From Polynucleobacter sp. 71A-WALBACH (GTDB taxonomy: Bacteria > Pseudomonadota > Gammaproteobacteria > Burkholderiales > Burkholderiaceae): a DNA stretch of 64,000 bases. Positions 21,743 through 31,494 of this stretch are shown here, one piece after another; the first letter of the stretch is position 1; each line of letters starts with the position of its first letter. The stretch spans positions 434,001-498,000 of the forward strand of contig NZ_JACVOP010000001.1 of assembly GCF_018882365.1 (NCBI RefSeq). Reading direction: 5' to 3'. The notes beneath the pieces are model-generated. The model was not told where the DNA came from. It made no database searches and saw only the letters and a list, made by a program, of their open reading frames with translations. The position numbers and the translations under genes were made by a program.

Positions 21743-24421
21743 GTGGCAACTAAAGCATCTACCAAAAAAAGCAGCCCAAAGACTTCAACCGTTGATCATC
21801 CTAAGGCGCTGATCATTGCGGAGAAACCTTCCGTTGCAAATGACATTGCCAAAGCTTTGGGTGGCTTCACTAAATACGAAGACTATTTCGAGAGCGATGA
21901 CTTTGTTATTTCTTCTGCAGTTGGCCATCTACTGGAAATCGCTGCCCCCGAGGAATTTGATGTCAAACGTGGCAAGTGGTCGTTTGCAAACCTTCCGGTT
22001 GTGCCACCCTATTTTGATTTACGCCCTATAGCTAAAACGGAGTCACGGCTTAAGGTGTTGCAAAAACTCATTAAGCGCAAAGATATTAATGAGCTCATTA
22101 ACGCGTGTGACGCGGGCCGCGAAGGTGAGTTGATCTTCCGCCTGATTGCGCAGCATGCAAAAGCGCCACAGGCCATTAAGCGCCTCTGGCTGCAATCAAT
22201 GACGCCCGCAGCCATTCGAGATGGCTTTGCCTCTCTGCGCAGCGATGCCGACATGCAGCCCCTCGCAGACGCGGCACGCTGCCGTTCTGAAGCAGACTGG
22301 CTAGTCGGCATCAACGGCACTCGCGCCATGACAGCATTCAACAGCAAAAGTGGTGGATTCTTTCTGACGACAGTTGGTCGAGTACAAACACCAACGCTAT
22401 CGATCGTAGTTGAGCGTGAAGAACTCATCCGTAAATTTATCTCTAAAGACTACTGGGAAGTGAAAGCGGAGTTCATTGCCGCAGCTGGCGTGTATGAAGG
22501 CCGCTGGTTTGATCCCAAGTTTAAGAAAGATGCGGCTATACCTGACGCGCGCGAGAATCGCCTTTGGAGCGAAGCTGCCGCACAGAGCATTGTCGCTGCG
22601 TGTCGCGATAAAAAAGCAAGTGTCAAGGAAGAAGCTAAGCCGGCGACCCAACTAGCGCCTCAGCTGTTTGATTTAACCAGTCTGCAGCGTGAAGCGAACG
22701 CGCGCTTTGGCTTCTCCGCTAAAAATACCTTGGGTCTAGCCCAAGCGCTTTACGAGCGTCACAAAGTGCTGACCTATCCACGTACAGATGCTAAGGCCCT
22801 GCCCGAGGACTATCTAGATACCGTGAAGCAGACCATGGAAAATCTGGCTGAGCACTCTCAAGAATATCGGGCATTCGCTAAGCAAATTTTGCAAGGCGAC
22901 CCGAAAGATCCAAAAGCTAAGGCGGGATATGGCTGGATCAAACCCAACAAACGGATTTTTGATAACTCAAAAATATCCGATCACTTTGCAATCATCCCCA
23001 CACTAGAGTCTCCAAAGACCCTTAGCGAGCCAGAGCAAAAGCTTTATGACTTAGTGGTTCGTCGCTTCCTAGCCGTGTTTTATCCTGCGGCTGAATTCCG
23101 CGTCACCACCCGCATCACCGAGGCATCAGGGCATCACTTTAAGACAGAGGGTCGCGTACTAGTCACGCCGGGTTGGCTAACGGTCTATGGTAGATCCAAT
23201 CAAGCCGATGATGAATTAGTGGCGGTGCAAGAAGGTGAAACTGTCCAAAATGAATCTATCGCTGCGGTTCCGCTAAAAACCAAACCACCAGCCCGCTATA
23301 CAGAAGCCACATTATTGTCTGCAATGGAGAGTGCTGGTAAATGGGTAGATGATGATGACATGCGTGAAGCCATGGCTGAAAAAGGCTTGGGCACACCTGC
23401 AACGCGTGCAGCCATTATTGAGGGCTTACTTGCAGAAAGGTATATGGTTCGCGAAGCGCGTGAACTCATTCCCACCGCTAAAGCATTCCAATTAATGACA
23501 CTCTTGCGTGGCTTAGATGTTGAAGAATTAACCAGGCCCGATCTCACAGGTAACTGGGAAAATAAACTCTCCTTGATTGAGCGTGGCGAGATGAATCGCG
23601 ACACCTTTATGCAAGAAATTGCACAGATGACGCAACGTATCGTCAAGCGCGCAAAAGAATATGACAGTGACACCATTCCTGGTGACTATGCGACTATGTC
23701 TACGCCGTGCCCACACTGTAAGGGCGCTGTTAAAGAAAATTATCGTCGCTTTGCCTGTGAGAAATGTGGCTTTACGATTAGCAAAACTCCGGGTGGGCGC
23801 GCATTCGAATACCCAGAAGTAGAAGAATTGCTTCGTGAAAAAACCATTGGGCCGTTGCAGGGATTCCGTAGCAAGATGGGAAGGCCGTTTGCGGCAATTA
23901 TTAAGTTAAGCGAAATTCCTGAAGATGATGCCGATTATCCAAACGCGGGCTTTAAGCTTGAGTTTGATTTTGGTAACAATCAAGAAGATGAGTCTGAGGC
24001 AATTGACTTTACAGGTCGGCAGGCTTTGGGTGTTTGTCCAAAATGCTCTGGTGCCGTATATGAAGATGGCATGCGTTACCTTTGTGAAAATAATACCGGC
24101 CCAAATAAGTCATGCGATTTCAAAACAGGCAAGGTCGTTTTGCAACAAGAAATTTCTGCTGAGCAAGTTCAAAAATTGCTCACTGAAGGTAAAACCGATT
24201 TGCTGACGAATTTCAAATCTAATCGTACCGGGCGCGGCTTTAAAGCCTACCTAGCTTTAGGTACGGATGGCAAAATTGGTTTTGAGTTCGAAGCAAAGGC
24301 ACCTAAAGCTGGTGCTGTCGCTAAAGCTCCTGCGAAGAAGCGAGCGGGTGCAAGCGCGGCAACTAAGTCTGTGGCAAAGCCCAAACGCGCTAGCAAAGCA
24401 AAGTCATCTTCGAGCACTTGA
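21743..24421 (+). CDS. topB: DNA topoisomerase III-like type IA enzyme
   Basis: An 892-residue type IA topoisomerase. Toprim domain at about residues 18-160 (ALIIAEKPSVANDIAKALGG, then NACDAGREGELIFRL). The active-site Tyr is in LTYPRTDAKALP (about residue 350), and TTVGRVQTPTL is the conserved strand of domain I. C-terminal zinc ribbons read CPHCKGAV..CEKCG and CPKCSGAVYEDGMRYLC, followed by a Lys/Ala-rich tail. It cleaves and passes single strands to relax or decatenate DNA. GTG start at 21743. The tail overlaps, antisense, the end of the convergent oxidoreductase gene by 175 bp. Topoisomerase I remains a possible annotation; length and position after dprA favour topB. Confidence 0.88.
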   Translation: MATKASTKKSSPKTSTVDHPKALIIAEKPSVANDIAKALGGFTKYEDYFESDDFVISSAVGHLLEIAAPEEFDVKRGKWSFANLPVVPPYFDLRPIAKTESRLKVLQKLIKRKDINELINACDAGREGELIFRLIAQHAKAPQAIKRLWLQSMTPAAIRDGFASLRSDADMQPLADAARCRSEADWLVGINGTRAMTAFNSKSGGFFLTTVGRVQTPTLSIVVEREELIRKFISKDYWEVKAEFIAAAGVYEGRWFDPKFKKDAAIPDARENRLWSEAAAQSIVAACRDKKASVKEEAKPATQLAPQLFDLTSLQREANARFGFSAKNTLGLAQALYERHKVLTYPRTDAKALPEDYLDTVKQTMENLAEHSQEYRAFAKQILQGDPKDPKAKAGYGWIKPNKRIFDNSKISDHFAIIPTLESPKTLSEPEQKLYDLVVRRFLAVFYPAAEFRVTTRITEASGHHFKTEGRVLVTPGWLTVYGRSNQADDELVAVQEGETVQNESIAAVPLKTKPPARYTEATLLSAMESAGKWVDDDDMREAMAEKGLGTPATRAAIIEGLLAERYMVREARELIPTAKAFQLMTLLRGLDVEELTRPDLTGNWENKLSLIERGEMNRDTFMQEIAQMTQRIVKRAKEYDSDTIPGDYATMSTPCPHCKGAVKENYRRFACEKCGFTISKTPGGRAFEYPEVEELLREKTIGPLQGFRSKMGRPFAAIIKLSEIPEDDADYPNAGFKLEFDFGNNQEDESEAIDFTGRQALGVCPKCSGAVYEDGMRYLCENNTGPNKSCDFKTGKVVLQQEISAEQVQKLLTEGKTDLLTNFKSNRTGRGFKAYLALGTDGKIGFEFEAKAPKAGAVAKAPAKKRAGASAATKSVAKPKRASKAKSSSST

Positions 24422-25482
24422 GCGGTAATGAGTTTGGCCGCTAAGGCCGACCAAAGCGCACCTCTCGATCCCAGGGCTGTTGCCAAAAATATCCCTGGGC
24501 GCTGAGCAAGCGCACCAATAATCGGCAGACGATCGCCAGCTACACAGCGAACGCCCACAAAGCTTCCAGCCTTTTGAAGCTGGCTGATATCACCCTCCGC
24601 ATAACTCAGCAGACCCCTTGCCTGCTCGCGATTAAAGTCATCGCTTGAATCCCAATCTTGAAGATCAGACTCTCCTTCATCAAAACTTGAGCCCACAATC
24701 CATTCATAACTTCTATCAGCCAATTGTTTTGACGGCAGGCAATATCCATCACCCGAAATTGCAGTTCTTGGTAGCAGAGGTGTCCATACACTATCTGCGG
24801 CTACAGAAAAAATGCTCAGCTGTCCACGTACTGGCCTCAAGGGAAGTCGAACACCTATGCTAGCGGCTAACTTTTTGGTTTCAAGCGCTGCAGCAATAAT
24901 GACCTTGTCGGCAGTCATGATTTCCTGATTTTGGAAGTCAAATAACTTCCAGCCCAAATCAGCTTTCTCCAATCTTGCTACAGAGGTATTCCAGTAACAA
25001 TTGAGTTTTGGATGAGGCTTTAGCGCATCTTTGGTTGCTTCCGATAAATTGAGTGATGCGCCCCGTGGAAGCCAAATGCCGTCTTGATTCACTCCACAGG
25101 CTTGCAGTGCTTGATGCGCATAAAGCGCTTGCGCCATACTTTCGTCATGATCGAGTGATTGCAGATAACTCGCGACATCATCACGATTAAAAATCTTATC
25201 TTTCTTGCTTGGCTGAAATATGCCATGCTGATTCCAAATATGGCCCCAGCGAGCCTCAGCCATCAAAAATGCAATGCGAGTTAAGCGTAATAAACGGGGG
25301 GCGCCACGACCAACATGGGGATGAGCAATAGCGTAGGAGTGGCTAGAACATGCTGATGCAGGGTTAGGTGCGGATTCAACTATGCATACCGTTTGACCAC
25401 GCTCAAGCAGCTCACTGGCAATGCTTGCACCTGCAATGCCTGCCCCAATCACCACGATGTCATGGTGTTGGGGAGAGGTCAT
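24247..25482 (-). CDS. mnmC: MnmC C-terminal-type FAD oxidoreductase
   Basis: A 411-residue FAD-dependent oxidoreductase. Rossmann motif at residues 8-36 (DIVVIGAGIAGASIASELLE), a DAO-type body, and the C-terminal signature FVGVRCVAGDRLPIIGAL followed by GIFLATALGSRGALWS as in the MnmC2 domain. MnmC2 oxidises cmnm5U34 to nm5U34 in tRNA. The usual N-terminal methyltransferase domain (MnmC1) is absent. The last about 58 residues are encoded antisense to topB, an unusual extended tail. It is therefore an incomplete MnmC or a related oxidoreductase. MnmE and MnmG, the upstream enzymes, are also in the window. Confidence 0.78.
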   Translation of the reverse strand: MTSPQHHDIVVIGAGIAGASIASELLERGQTVCIVESAPNPASACSSHSYAIAHPHVGRGAPRLLRLTRIAFLMAEARWGHIWNQHGIFQPSKKDKIFNRDDVASYLQSLDHDESMAQALYAHQALQACGVNQDGIWLPRGASLNLSEATKDALKPHPKLNCYWNTSVARLEKADLGWKLFDFQNQEIMTADKVIIAAALETKKLAASIGVRLPLRPVRGQLSIFSVAADSVWTPLLPRTAISGDGYCLPSKQLADRSYEWIVGSSFDEGESDLQDWDSSDDFNREQARGLLSYAEGDISQLQKAGSFVGVRCVAGDRLPIIGALAQRPGIFLATALGSRGALWSALAAKLITAQVLEDDFALLARLGFATDLVAALAPARFFAGALATAPALGAFASNSKPILPSVPKAR

Positions 25483-25529
25483 TAAATAAAAATGTTGTTA
25501 AAAAGGCTTCTTAAATTTCTAGGGGATGC

Positions 25530-27377
25530 CTAGGCGTTTAAGCGCTTCTCAATTTTGCTGCGGGCTTCGATTAATTCTTTAGGCAAACGCTCGCCTAAAT
25601 GCTCAAATAATTCAGAATGTAGTTTGAGCTCGTTCTTCCAATCGTCAACAGCAACAGTGATAGCTTTCTCGAATTTTTCTAACGAATAATCAAGACCATC
25701 CCAATGCATATCAGCATGTTCTGGGCAAATACCAAATACTGTTTCTGTGCCCTTAGCTGTGCCTTCGGCACGACCCAAGATCCAAGAAAGTACGCGCATG
25801 TTTTCGCCGAAACCAGGCCATACAAACTTGCCACTTTCATCTTTGCGGAACCAATTCACGCAATAGATTTTTGGCAACACAGCGCCCTCAGCAGCAAGCT
25901 TGCTACCGATGTTCAACCAGTGTTGGAAGTAATCACTCATGTTGTAGCCAGCAAACGCAATCATTGCGAAAGGATCGCGACGAACAACGCCTACTTGGCC
26001 CGTGATCGCAGCAGTAGTCTCAGAACCCATTGTTGCGGCCATGTAAACGCCCTCTACCCAGTCGCGCGCTTCACTCACCAGCGGCACAGTATTTGAACGA
26101 CGACCACCAAATAAGAACGCATCAATCGCGACGCCTTCTGGATCATCCCAATTAGGATCAACCGCAGGGTTGTTAGTAGCGGCTACGGTGAAACGTGAAT
26201 TTGGATGCGCCGCTTTGCGGCCAGCAGCACCGTCAGCAGGTGTCCAGTCTTTGCCTTGCCAATCAATTAAATGCGCTGGAGGGGTCTCGGTCAACCCTTC
26301 CCACCAAACATCGCCATCATCAGTTAAACCAACGTTAGTGAAAATCACATCTTGATTTAATGAGTCGAGACAGTTTGGATTGGTTTGACGATTGGTTCCT
26401 GGAGCAACGCCAAAGTAGCCGGACTCTGGGTTAATCGCAAACAAGCGGGTCTTGCCTGTAACGGCATCTTTGCGCGGCTTGATCCATGCAATGTCATCAC
26501 CAACTGTAGTGACCTTCCAGCCCTCAAATCCCTTTGGAGGAATCATCATAGAGAAGTTGGTCTTGCCACAAGCTGACGGGAATGCGGCAGCGATATGGTA
26601 TTTCTTACCCTCGGGTGAAGTCACACCCAAGATCAACATGTGCTCTGCTAACCAACCCTGGTCGCGCCCCATGTTTGAAGCGATGCGCAATGCAAAGCAC
26701 TTTTTACCCAGTAAGGCATTGCCGCCATAACCAGATCCGAAAGACCAGATTTCACGAGTTTCTGGGTAATGAACAATGTACTTGTTTTTGTTGTTAGGCC
26801 AAGCAACGTCTTTTTCACCAGCAGCCAAAGGCTTACCAACTGTATGGATACAAGGAACGAATTCGCCGGTAGCGCCAAGCTGATCAATCACTGCTTTGCC
26901 CATGCGGGTCATCAGGCGCATGTTGATAGCAACATATGGGCTGTCAGAAAGCTCAACGCCAATATGGGCGATTGGGGAGCCAATTGGGCCCATTGAGAAT
27001 GGCACTACGTACATTGTTCTACCGCGCATACAACCATCAAACAATGGTTGGAGGGTGGCGCGCATTTCACTTGGCTCTACCCAGTTATTAGTTGGGCCTG
27101 CATCCTCTTTTTTTGCAGAACAAATAAAGGTACGATCTTCAACGCGAGCTACATCATCAGGATCAGACAATGCTAAGAATGAGTTTTTACGCTTGGCTGG
27201 ATTAAGGCGTTTGAATACGCCCGCCTTTACCAAAAGCTCACAAAATTCATCATATTCAGACTGGGAACCATCACACCAGTGGATCTTGTCAGGCTTAGTT
27301 AAGGCGGCTACATCTGCCACCCATTGAATCAGTTTTTGATTTTTTACGTACTCAGGTGCATTGGTGTTGATAGTCAT
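25530..27377 (-). CDS. pckG: Phosphoenolpyruvate carboxykinase (GTP)
   Basis: A 615-residue GTP-type PEPCK that makes phosphoenolpyruvate from oxaloacetate (first committed step of gluconeogenesis). Motifs: [15 protein letters not shown], the kinase-1 loop [13 protein letters not shown], kinase-2-type [10 protein letters not shown], and [11 protein letters not shown]. Length fits the GTP family (about 600). ATG start preceded by AGGACTCTC. It stands alone between the mnmC-like gene and mnmE, on the leading strand of this arm. Confidence 0.95.
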   Translation of the reverse strand: MTINTNAPEYVKNQKLIQWVADVAALTKPDKIHWCDGSQSEYDEFCELLVKAGVFKRLNPAKRKNSFLALSDPDDVARVEDRTFICSAKKEDAGPTNNWVEPSEMRATLQPLFDGCMRGRTMYVVPFSMGPIGSPIAHIGVELSDSPYVAINMRLMTRMGKAVIDQLGATGEFVPCIHTVGKPLAAGEKDVAWPNNKNKYIVHYPETREIWSFGSGYGGNALLGKKCFALRIASNMGRDQGWLAEHMLILGVTSPEGKKYHIAAAFPSACGKTNFSMMIPPKGFEGWKVTTVGDDIAWIKPRKDAVTGKTRLFAINPESGYFGVAPGTNRQTNPNCLDSLNQDVIFTNVGLTDDGDVWWEGLTETPPAHLIDWQGKDWTPADGAAGRKAAHPNSRFTVAATNNPAVDPNWDDPEGVAIDAFLFGGRRSNTVPLVSEARDWVEGVYMAATMGSETTAAITGQVGVVRRDPFAMIAFAGYNMSDYFQHWLNIGSKLAAEGAVLPKIYCVNWFRKDESGKFVWPGFGENMRVLSWILGRAEGTAKGTETVFGICPEHADMHWDGLDYSLEKFEKAITVAVDDWKNELKLHSELFEHLGERLPKELIEARSKIEKRLNA

Positions 27378-27466
27378 GAGAGTCCTATGAAATGTAATAT
27401 TTTTAATCGCACTATTTTAACATTTTGGGCATATTTTTAGGGATGGGCCTACCAAGTGCAAACCCT

Positions 27467-28849
27467 TTATTTACCAATACAAAATTGGCTAAATATCTTG
27501 CCCAAAAGATCATCTGGAAGCAGTTTTCCAGTGATTTGCCCAAGCTGATCTTGCGCTAAACGGAGCTCTTCTGCAAACAACTCCAGTGATATGTTGCCAT
27601 CTGCTGCGAATTGTTGAGATTTCTCCAAATGGTTAGCTGCCCTATCCAGACAATCTAAGTGCCGCCTACGCGCCACAATGGCGCCCTCTTGAGAGCCACC
27701 CCAGCCTACAGACTCTAGGATTTTCTGTTTTAGGGTCTCGATACCATCCCCAGTCTTGGCTGAAATGAATAAGGGAGGGTTTTTACCTTGACTGGGGATA
27801 GGCAGACCTGACAAATCCGATTTATTGTTGACCTCTAAAACGGGGCATTTGGATGGAAGGGTTTTCAATATTTGGGTTTTCAACTCGGAAACCTCTGTGG
27901 CTTGCGCTACGTCCGAGGCGCCTGGTGCTTGCAGAAAAATAACCAAATCAGCGGCCCGAATGGCCTCCCAAGATCTTTCAATACCCTTTGCCTCAACTAG
28001 ATCGCTAGTTTCTCGCAATCCAGCGGTATCAATGATGTGCATGGGGACGCCGCCAATAGTGATGCTCTCCTTAACGCGATCTCGTGTAGTTCCAGCGATC
28101 GGAGTGACGATGGCTACCTCTTCACCAGCCAGTCGATTAAGAAGAGAGCTTTTTCCTACGTTGGGTGCGCCAGCTAAAACCAGCTGAATACCATCCCTCA
28201 ATATCTTTCCCTGTTTTGCGCCCTCTCTTAGCGCACGCAACTTTTTCATCACCGTACCAAGGCGCTCGCGAGCTTGAGCATTCTCTAAAAACTCAATCTC
28301 CTCTTCGGGGAAGTCCAGGGTGGACTCCACCAAAATGCGTAGCTGGGTAATTTCTTCAATCAGACTATTGATGTCGTTTGAGAAAGCGCCCTGCAATGAG
28401 CGTGCCGCACCGCGAACTGCGGCCTCACTTTGAGCATCAATTAAATCCGCAATAGCCTCCGCTTGAGCTAAATCGATTTTGTTGTTGAGATAGGCGCGCA
28501 AGGAAAATTCTCCCGGCTCCGCAATTACTAGGCCCCGGTCTTTTCCTAACTCGAGACATCGCTTCATGACCAGCTCTAAGAGTTGTGGCCCACCATGGCA
28601 TTGCAGCTCTAAGACATCCTCCCCAGTAAAGGAGGCGGGGGCCGCAAAGTAAATAGCAATGAGTTGATCGATCGAGGCGCCTTGAGCATCACGGAGTGTG
28701 AGAAGGTTAGCCTGACGAGGAGCAAGCGATTTTTGAAATAAAGCTTCGGCCATTGGCAAAAGCTGAGGCCCGCTAATACGAATGACGCCAACGCCAGCCT
28801 TGCCTGGAGCGGTGGCAACCGCAATGATGGGTAGCTTTCTAGTCATCAT
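27467..28849 (-). CDS. mnmE: tRNA modification GTPase MnmE
   Basis: A 460-residue protein. The N-terminal folate-binding domain contains ELQCHGGPQLLELVM; the helical middle domain follows, with the inserted G domain (about residues 218-380): GAPNVGKSSLLNRL (G1), TPIAGTTRD (G2), DTAGLRE (G3) and NNKSDL (G4). The C-terminus ends FCIGK with the conserved Cys. With MnmG it installs cmnm5 on U34 of tRNAs. It is the first gene after the origin-proximal yidC and shares the usual rpmH-rnpA-yidD-yidC-mnmE order. Confidence 0.95.
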   Translation of the reverse strand: MMTRKLPIIAVATAPGKAGVGVIRISGPQLLPMAEALFQKSLAPRQANLLTLRDAQGASIDQLIAIYFAAPASFTGEDVLELQCHGGPQLLELVMKRCLELGKDRGLVIAEPGEFSLRAYLNNKIDLAQAEAIADLIDAQSEAAVRGAARSLQGAFSNDINSLIEEITQLRILVESTLDFPEEEIEFLENAQARERLGTVMKKLRALREGAKQGKILRDGIQLVLAGAPNVGKSSLLNRLAGEEVAIVTPIAGTTRDRVKESITIGGVPMHIIDTAGLRETSDLVEAKGIERSWEAIRAADLVIFLQAPGASDVAQATEVSELKTQILKTLPSKCPVLEVNNKSDLSGLPIPSQGKNPPLFISAKTGDGIETLKQKILESVGWGGSQEGAIVARRRHLDCLDRAANHLEKSQQFAADGNISLELFAEELRLAQDQLGQITGKLLPDDLLGKIFSQFCIGK

Positions 28850-28886
28850 TGCGGGTACTCCTTATATCTATAGGCAGCTAAAAATT

Positions 28887-30563
28887 TTATTTAGCCGGCT
28901 TCTTTCCAAACATTTGATTGATCTGCCATTGTTGAGCGATCGAAAGTAAGTTGTTCACTACCCAGTACAGAACCAAGCCCGCAGGGAAGAAGAAGAACAT
29001 CACCGAGAATACGAGCGGCATATACATCATCACCTTAGCCTGAATTGGATCTGGTGGCGTTGGGTTTAATTTGGTTTGAACAAACATGGAGGCAGCCATG
29101 ATGATCGGCAAAATGTAATACGGGTCTGGGACTGATAGATCATGAATCCATCCAATCCACGGTGCATTGCGCATTTCTACTGAAGACAACAGAACCCAGT
29201 ACAAAGAAATAAATACGGGGATCTGAATCACTACCGGCAAGCAACCACCCAAAGGATTAATTTTTTCCTTGCGATACATCTCCATCATCGCTTGATTTAG
29301 TTTTTGTGGCTCACCCTTATATTGCTCCTTCATTGCAATCAGTCTTGGCTGCACTTCTTTCATACGCGCCATTGACTTATAGCTTGCTGCGGAAAGTGGG
29401 AAGAACACCAACTTAATCAAAATGGTTAACAGGATAATTGACCAACCCCAGTTACCAACATATGCGTGGATATTTTCTAGCAACCAAAAAATAGGTTTAG
29501 CAAGAATAGTGAGATAGCCATAATCTTTTAATAAAGCAAATCCAGGGGCAATTGTTTCTAAAACACTTTCTTCTTGAGGCCCTACAAATAGTTTTGCTTT
29601 TTCAACCACTGTTGATCCTGGCGCAATTACACCAAGCGGGGTTTGCATGCCAATACGGTAAAGGTTGTTATCAATCTTTCCCGCATATATGTCACGCGCC
29701 ATTTTGTCGCCAGGAATCCAGGCGCTAGCAAAATAGTGTTGAACCATGGCGATCCATGCCGGGTCTCCAGCTGGTACTTGGGTTGGGATGGTAATTTTGT
29801 TTTTATCAATAGCCGTGAACTCAAGCTTATTGAATTTTTCTTTTTCGGTATAAGCGGCTGGGCCAGTAAACGTGCTTGCTGAGAATGCGCCACCAAAGGG
29901 TCCAATTTTTTGCTCTTGTGAAGCATCGCGAACAATCTCAGTGTAGAGAACTAAAGGCGCTGCATTTGCATTACTTTGAGTAATGCGATGCCCAACATCA
30001 ACAACATAACTACCCGGACTTAAGATAAATGTCTTCTCTAGTTTTACGCCATTGCGCTCGCTAGCTAGAACAATAAAAGGTTTTCCAGACCCATCTTTAC
30101 CAGACTGCACCAATTTAAATGCACTAGTGTGATTGGGTAAGTCTGCATTGCCCAAAGCAATTAAGCCAGAACGCGCAAAATATTTGTGATTGGGTAGATA
30201 TTGGAATAGCTCAACTGGTTTTTTTTCTGCGGTAAGTTGTTTCGGCAACTTCGCATCAATAATGTTGCCACCATTGGCGCTGATTTCTAAAATCAATACA
30301 TCGTTTTGTAAAACAAATTTTTCGGATGTTTCTATTGCGCCCGCAACAACAGCAGGCGCTTGGTTCGGCGCCAGAATGTTTGGGTTTTGTACTGGCGATG
30401 GAATATCTATTTTGGCCGGTGGCGCTTTATCCGCTACAACGGCAGTGCTTGTTGGGCTTCCACCAAACATCGATGGCTTTCCTTCGTGAACCTGCCAGTT
30501 GTTGTACAACATGAGGCCGGACATAGAAAAGACTGCCCAAAGAATTGTTTTTTTAAAGTCCAT
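28887..30563 (-). CDS. yidC: Membrane protein insertase YidC
   Basis: A 558-residue insertase. The N-terminal membrane segment (residues 3-22) precedes a large periplasmic beta domain (about 50-340, with GAFSASTFTGPAAYT), then five core membrane segments: FPLSAASYKSMARMKEVQP, IPVFISLYWVLL and GLVLYWVVNNLLSI. The cytoplasmic loop has the conserved Arg-containing hydrophilic groove. It inserts membrane proteins alone or with Sec. The start ATG is at 30563 (MDFKKT); an ATG two codons upstream exists. yidD lies immediately upstream. Confidence 0.95.
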   Translation of the reverse strand: MDFKKTILWAVFSMSGLMLYNNWQVHEGKPSMFGGSPTSTAVVADKAPPAKIDIPSPVQNPNILAPNQAPAVVAGAIETSEKFVLQNDVLILEISANGGNIIDAKLPKQLTAEKKPVELFQYLPNHKYFARSGLIALGNADLPNHTSAFKLVQSGKDGSGKPFIVLASERNGVKLEKTFILSPGSYVVDVGHRITQSNANAAPLVLYTEIVRDASQEQKIGPFGGAFSASTFTGPAAYTEKEKFNKLEFTAIDKNKITIPTQVPAGDPAWIAMVQHYFASAWIPGDKMARDIYAGKIDNNLYRIGMQTPLGVIAPGSTVVEKAKLFVGPQEESVLETIAPGFALLKDYGYLTILAKPIFWLLENIHAYVGNWGWSIILLTILIKLVFFPLSAASYKSMARMKEVQPRLIAMKEQYKGEPQKLNQAMMEMYRKEKINPLGGCLPVVIQIPVFISLYWVLLSSVEMRNAPWIGWIHDLSVPDPYYILPIIMAASMFVQTKLNPTPPDPIQAKVMMYMPLVFSVMFFFFPAGLVLYWVVNNLLSIAQQWQINQMFGKKPAK

Positions 30564-30573
30564 TTGCATTCAC

Positions 30574-30810
30574 TTAATGATGATGTGTTGGTTTTACCGC
30601 GGGGTCGTGTCCGCCTTGTGACCATGGGTTGCAACGCAAAACACGCCACACCATTAGCCTAAAGCTTTTTAAAAATCCATAGTTCGCGAAGCAGTCGCAT
30701 GCATATTGGGAGCAAGAGGGCTCAAATTTACAATGCATACCAACGAAAGGGCTAAGTGCTATTTGATAGAGTCTCACAGCCTTAATGGCAACTTTGTTTA
30801 GTAGGTGCAC
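30574..30810 (-). CDS. yidD: Membrane protein insertion efficiency factor YidD
   Basis: A 78-residue YidD protein with the family motif KFEPSCSQYACDCF (three Cys, 30-44) and RCNPWSQGGHDPA near the end. It helps insertion by YidC. GTG start at 30810, one base after the rnpA stop. Lies between rnpA and yidC as in most bacteria. Confidence 0.92.
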   Translation of the reverse strand: MHLLNKVAIKAVRLYQIALSPFVGMHCKFEPSCSQYACDCFANYGFLKSFRLMVWRVLRCNPWSQGGHDPAVKPTHHH

Positions 30811-30811
30811 G

Positions 30812-31129
30812 TTAAATTAGCCCTGCAATTTGAGTTCGCAGAATATCTTTTTCTTTGTTTCTGAGTCTGCCACGGGTTTCGCGACCAATTGGTTTTTTTA
30901 GCTTCACTACAACATCGCTGCTGAGGTTTGTGGCCTGCGCGCTCCTGATTAGTTCTCGGATCATGCGCTTTAATTGGTTGCGATCTACCGCACGCTTAGC
31001 TAGTTTTTTAGCTACCGCAATACCTAAATCTGGTTTCGCGCCCTGATCAGCGGATGCCAAATACAAACCCCAATACAAACTTGTCTTGGGGCGTGTTTTT
31101 AGTAACTCAGAAATCCTAGCGCTATTCAA
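30812..31129 (-). CDS. rnpA: Ribonuclease P protein component
   Basis: A 105-residue RNase P protein that assists the RNA subunit in tRNA 5' maturation. The diagnostic RNR-type motif is RAVDRNQLKRMIRELIR (about residues 44-60), preceded by the beta-sheet core GIAVAKKLAK. TTG start at 31129, 8 bp after rpmH; the TTG is inferred because no ATG gives a full-length domain. Confidence 0.93.
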   Translation of the reverse strand: MNSARISELLKTRPKTSLYWGLYLASADQGAKPDLGIAVAKKLAKRAVDRNQLKRMIRELIRSAQATNLSSDVVVKLKKPIGRETRGRLRNKEKDILRTQIAGLI

Positions 31130-31137
31130 CTTCTAAA

Positions 31138-31272
31138 TTAAACGGCTAGACGTTTGCGGCCTTTAGCGCGACGAGCGTTTAATACTGCGCGTCCACTCTT
31201 AGTTTTCATACGAATACGGAATCCGTGAGTGCGTTTACGACGTGTTACTGAGGGTTGGTATGTTCTTTTCAT
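31138..31272 (-). CDS. rpmH: 50S ribosomal protein L34
   Basis: A 44-residue basic protein, MKRTYQPS followed by [18 protein letters not shown] and ending GRKRLAV, identical in layout to bacterial L34. Stop TAA at 31138-31140. It is transcribed away from the dnaA gene, so the dnaA-rpmH intergenic region (31273-31494) contains divergent promoters and DnaA boxes. Confidence 0.97.
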
Positions 31273-31419
31273 GATTCATCCTGCAAAACCACGTATTTTC
31301 CTTGTTGCACAGCAAAAGGTCAACCGCTACGGAAGAATATATAGGTATTTTTCTCTATTTTATAAGGTTACATTTACCAAGCCCTTGATTTTTCTCATTT
31401 TTTTAGTTTTATACACAAC

Positions 31420-31459
31420 TTATCCACAGGTTTTCCACGTTTTTCTAGCTTGTGGATAA
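31420..31459. promoter_or_regulatory. DnaA boxes in the rpmH-dnaA intergenic region
   Basis: Two perfect 9-mer boxes TTATCCACA: 31420-31428 on plus and 31451-31459 on minus. They lie 40-70 bp before the dnaA start, a usual location for DnaA autoregulation, and are part of the origin region. The AT-rich stretch 31330-31410 lies upstream. Confidence 0.8.
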
Positions 31460-31494
31460 CTTTGGGGGATCGCTACAATGGATCCTCCAAAAAT

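Noticed and set aside
22009..22428. Long antisense frames in topB, pckG and yidC
   Set aside because: They mirror the sense coding periodicity, lack ribosome-binding sites and contain no domain motifs.
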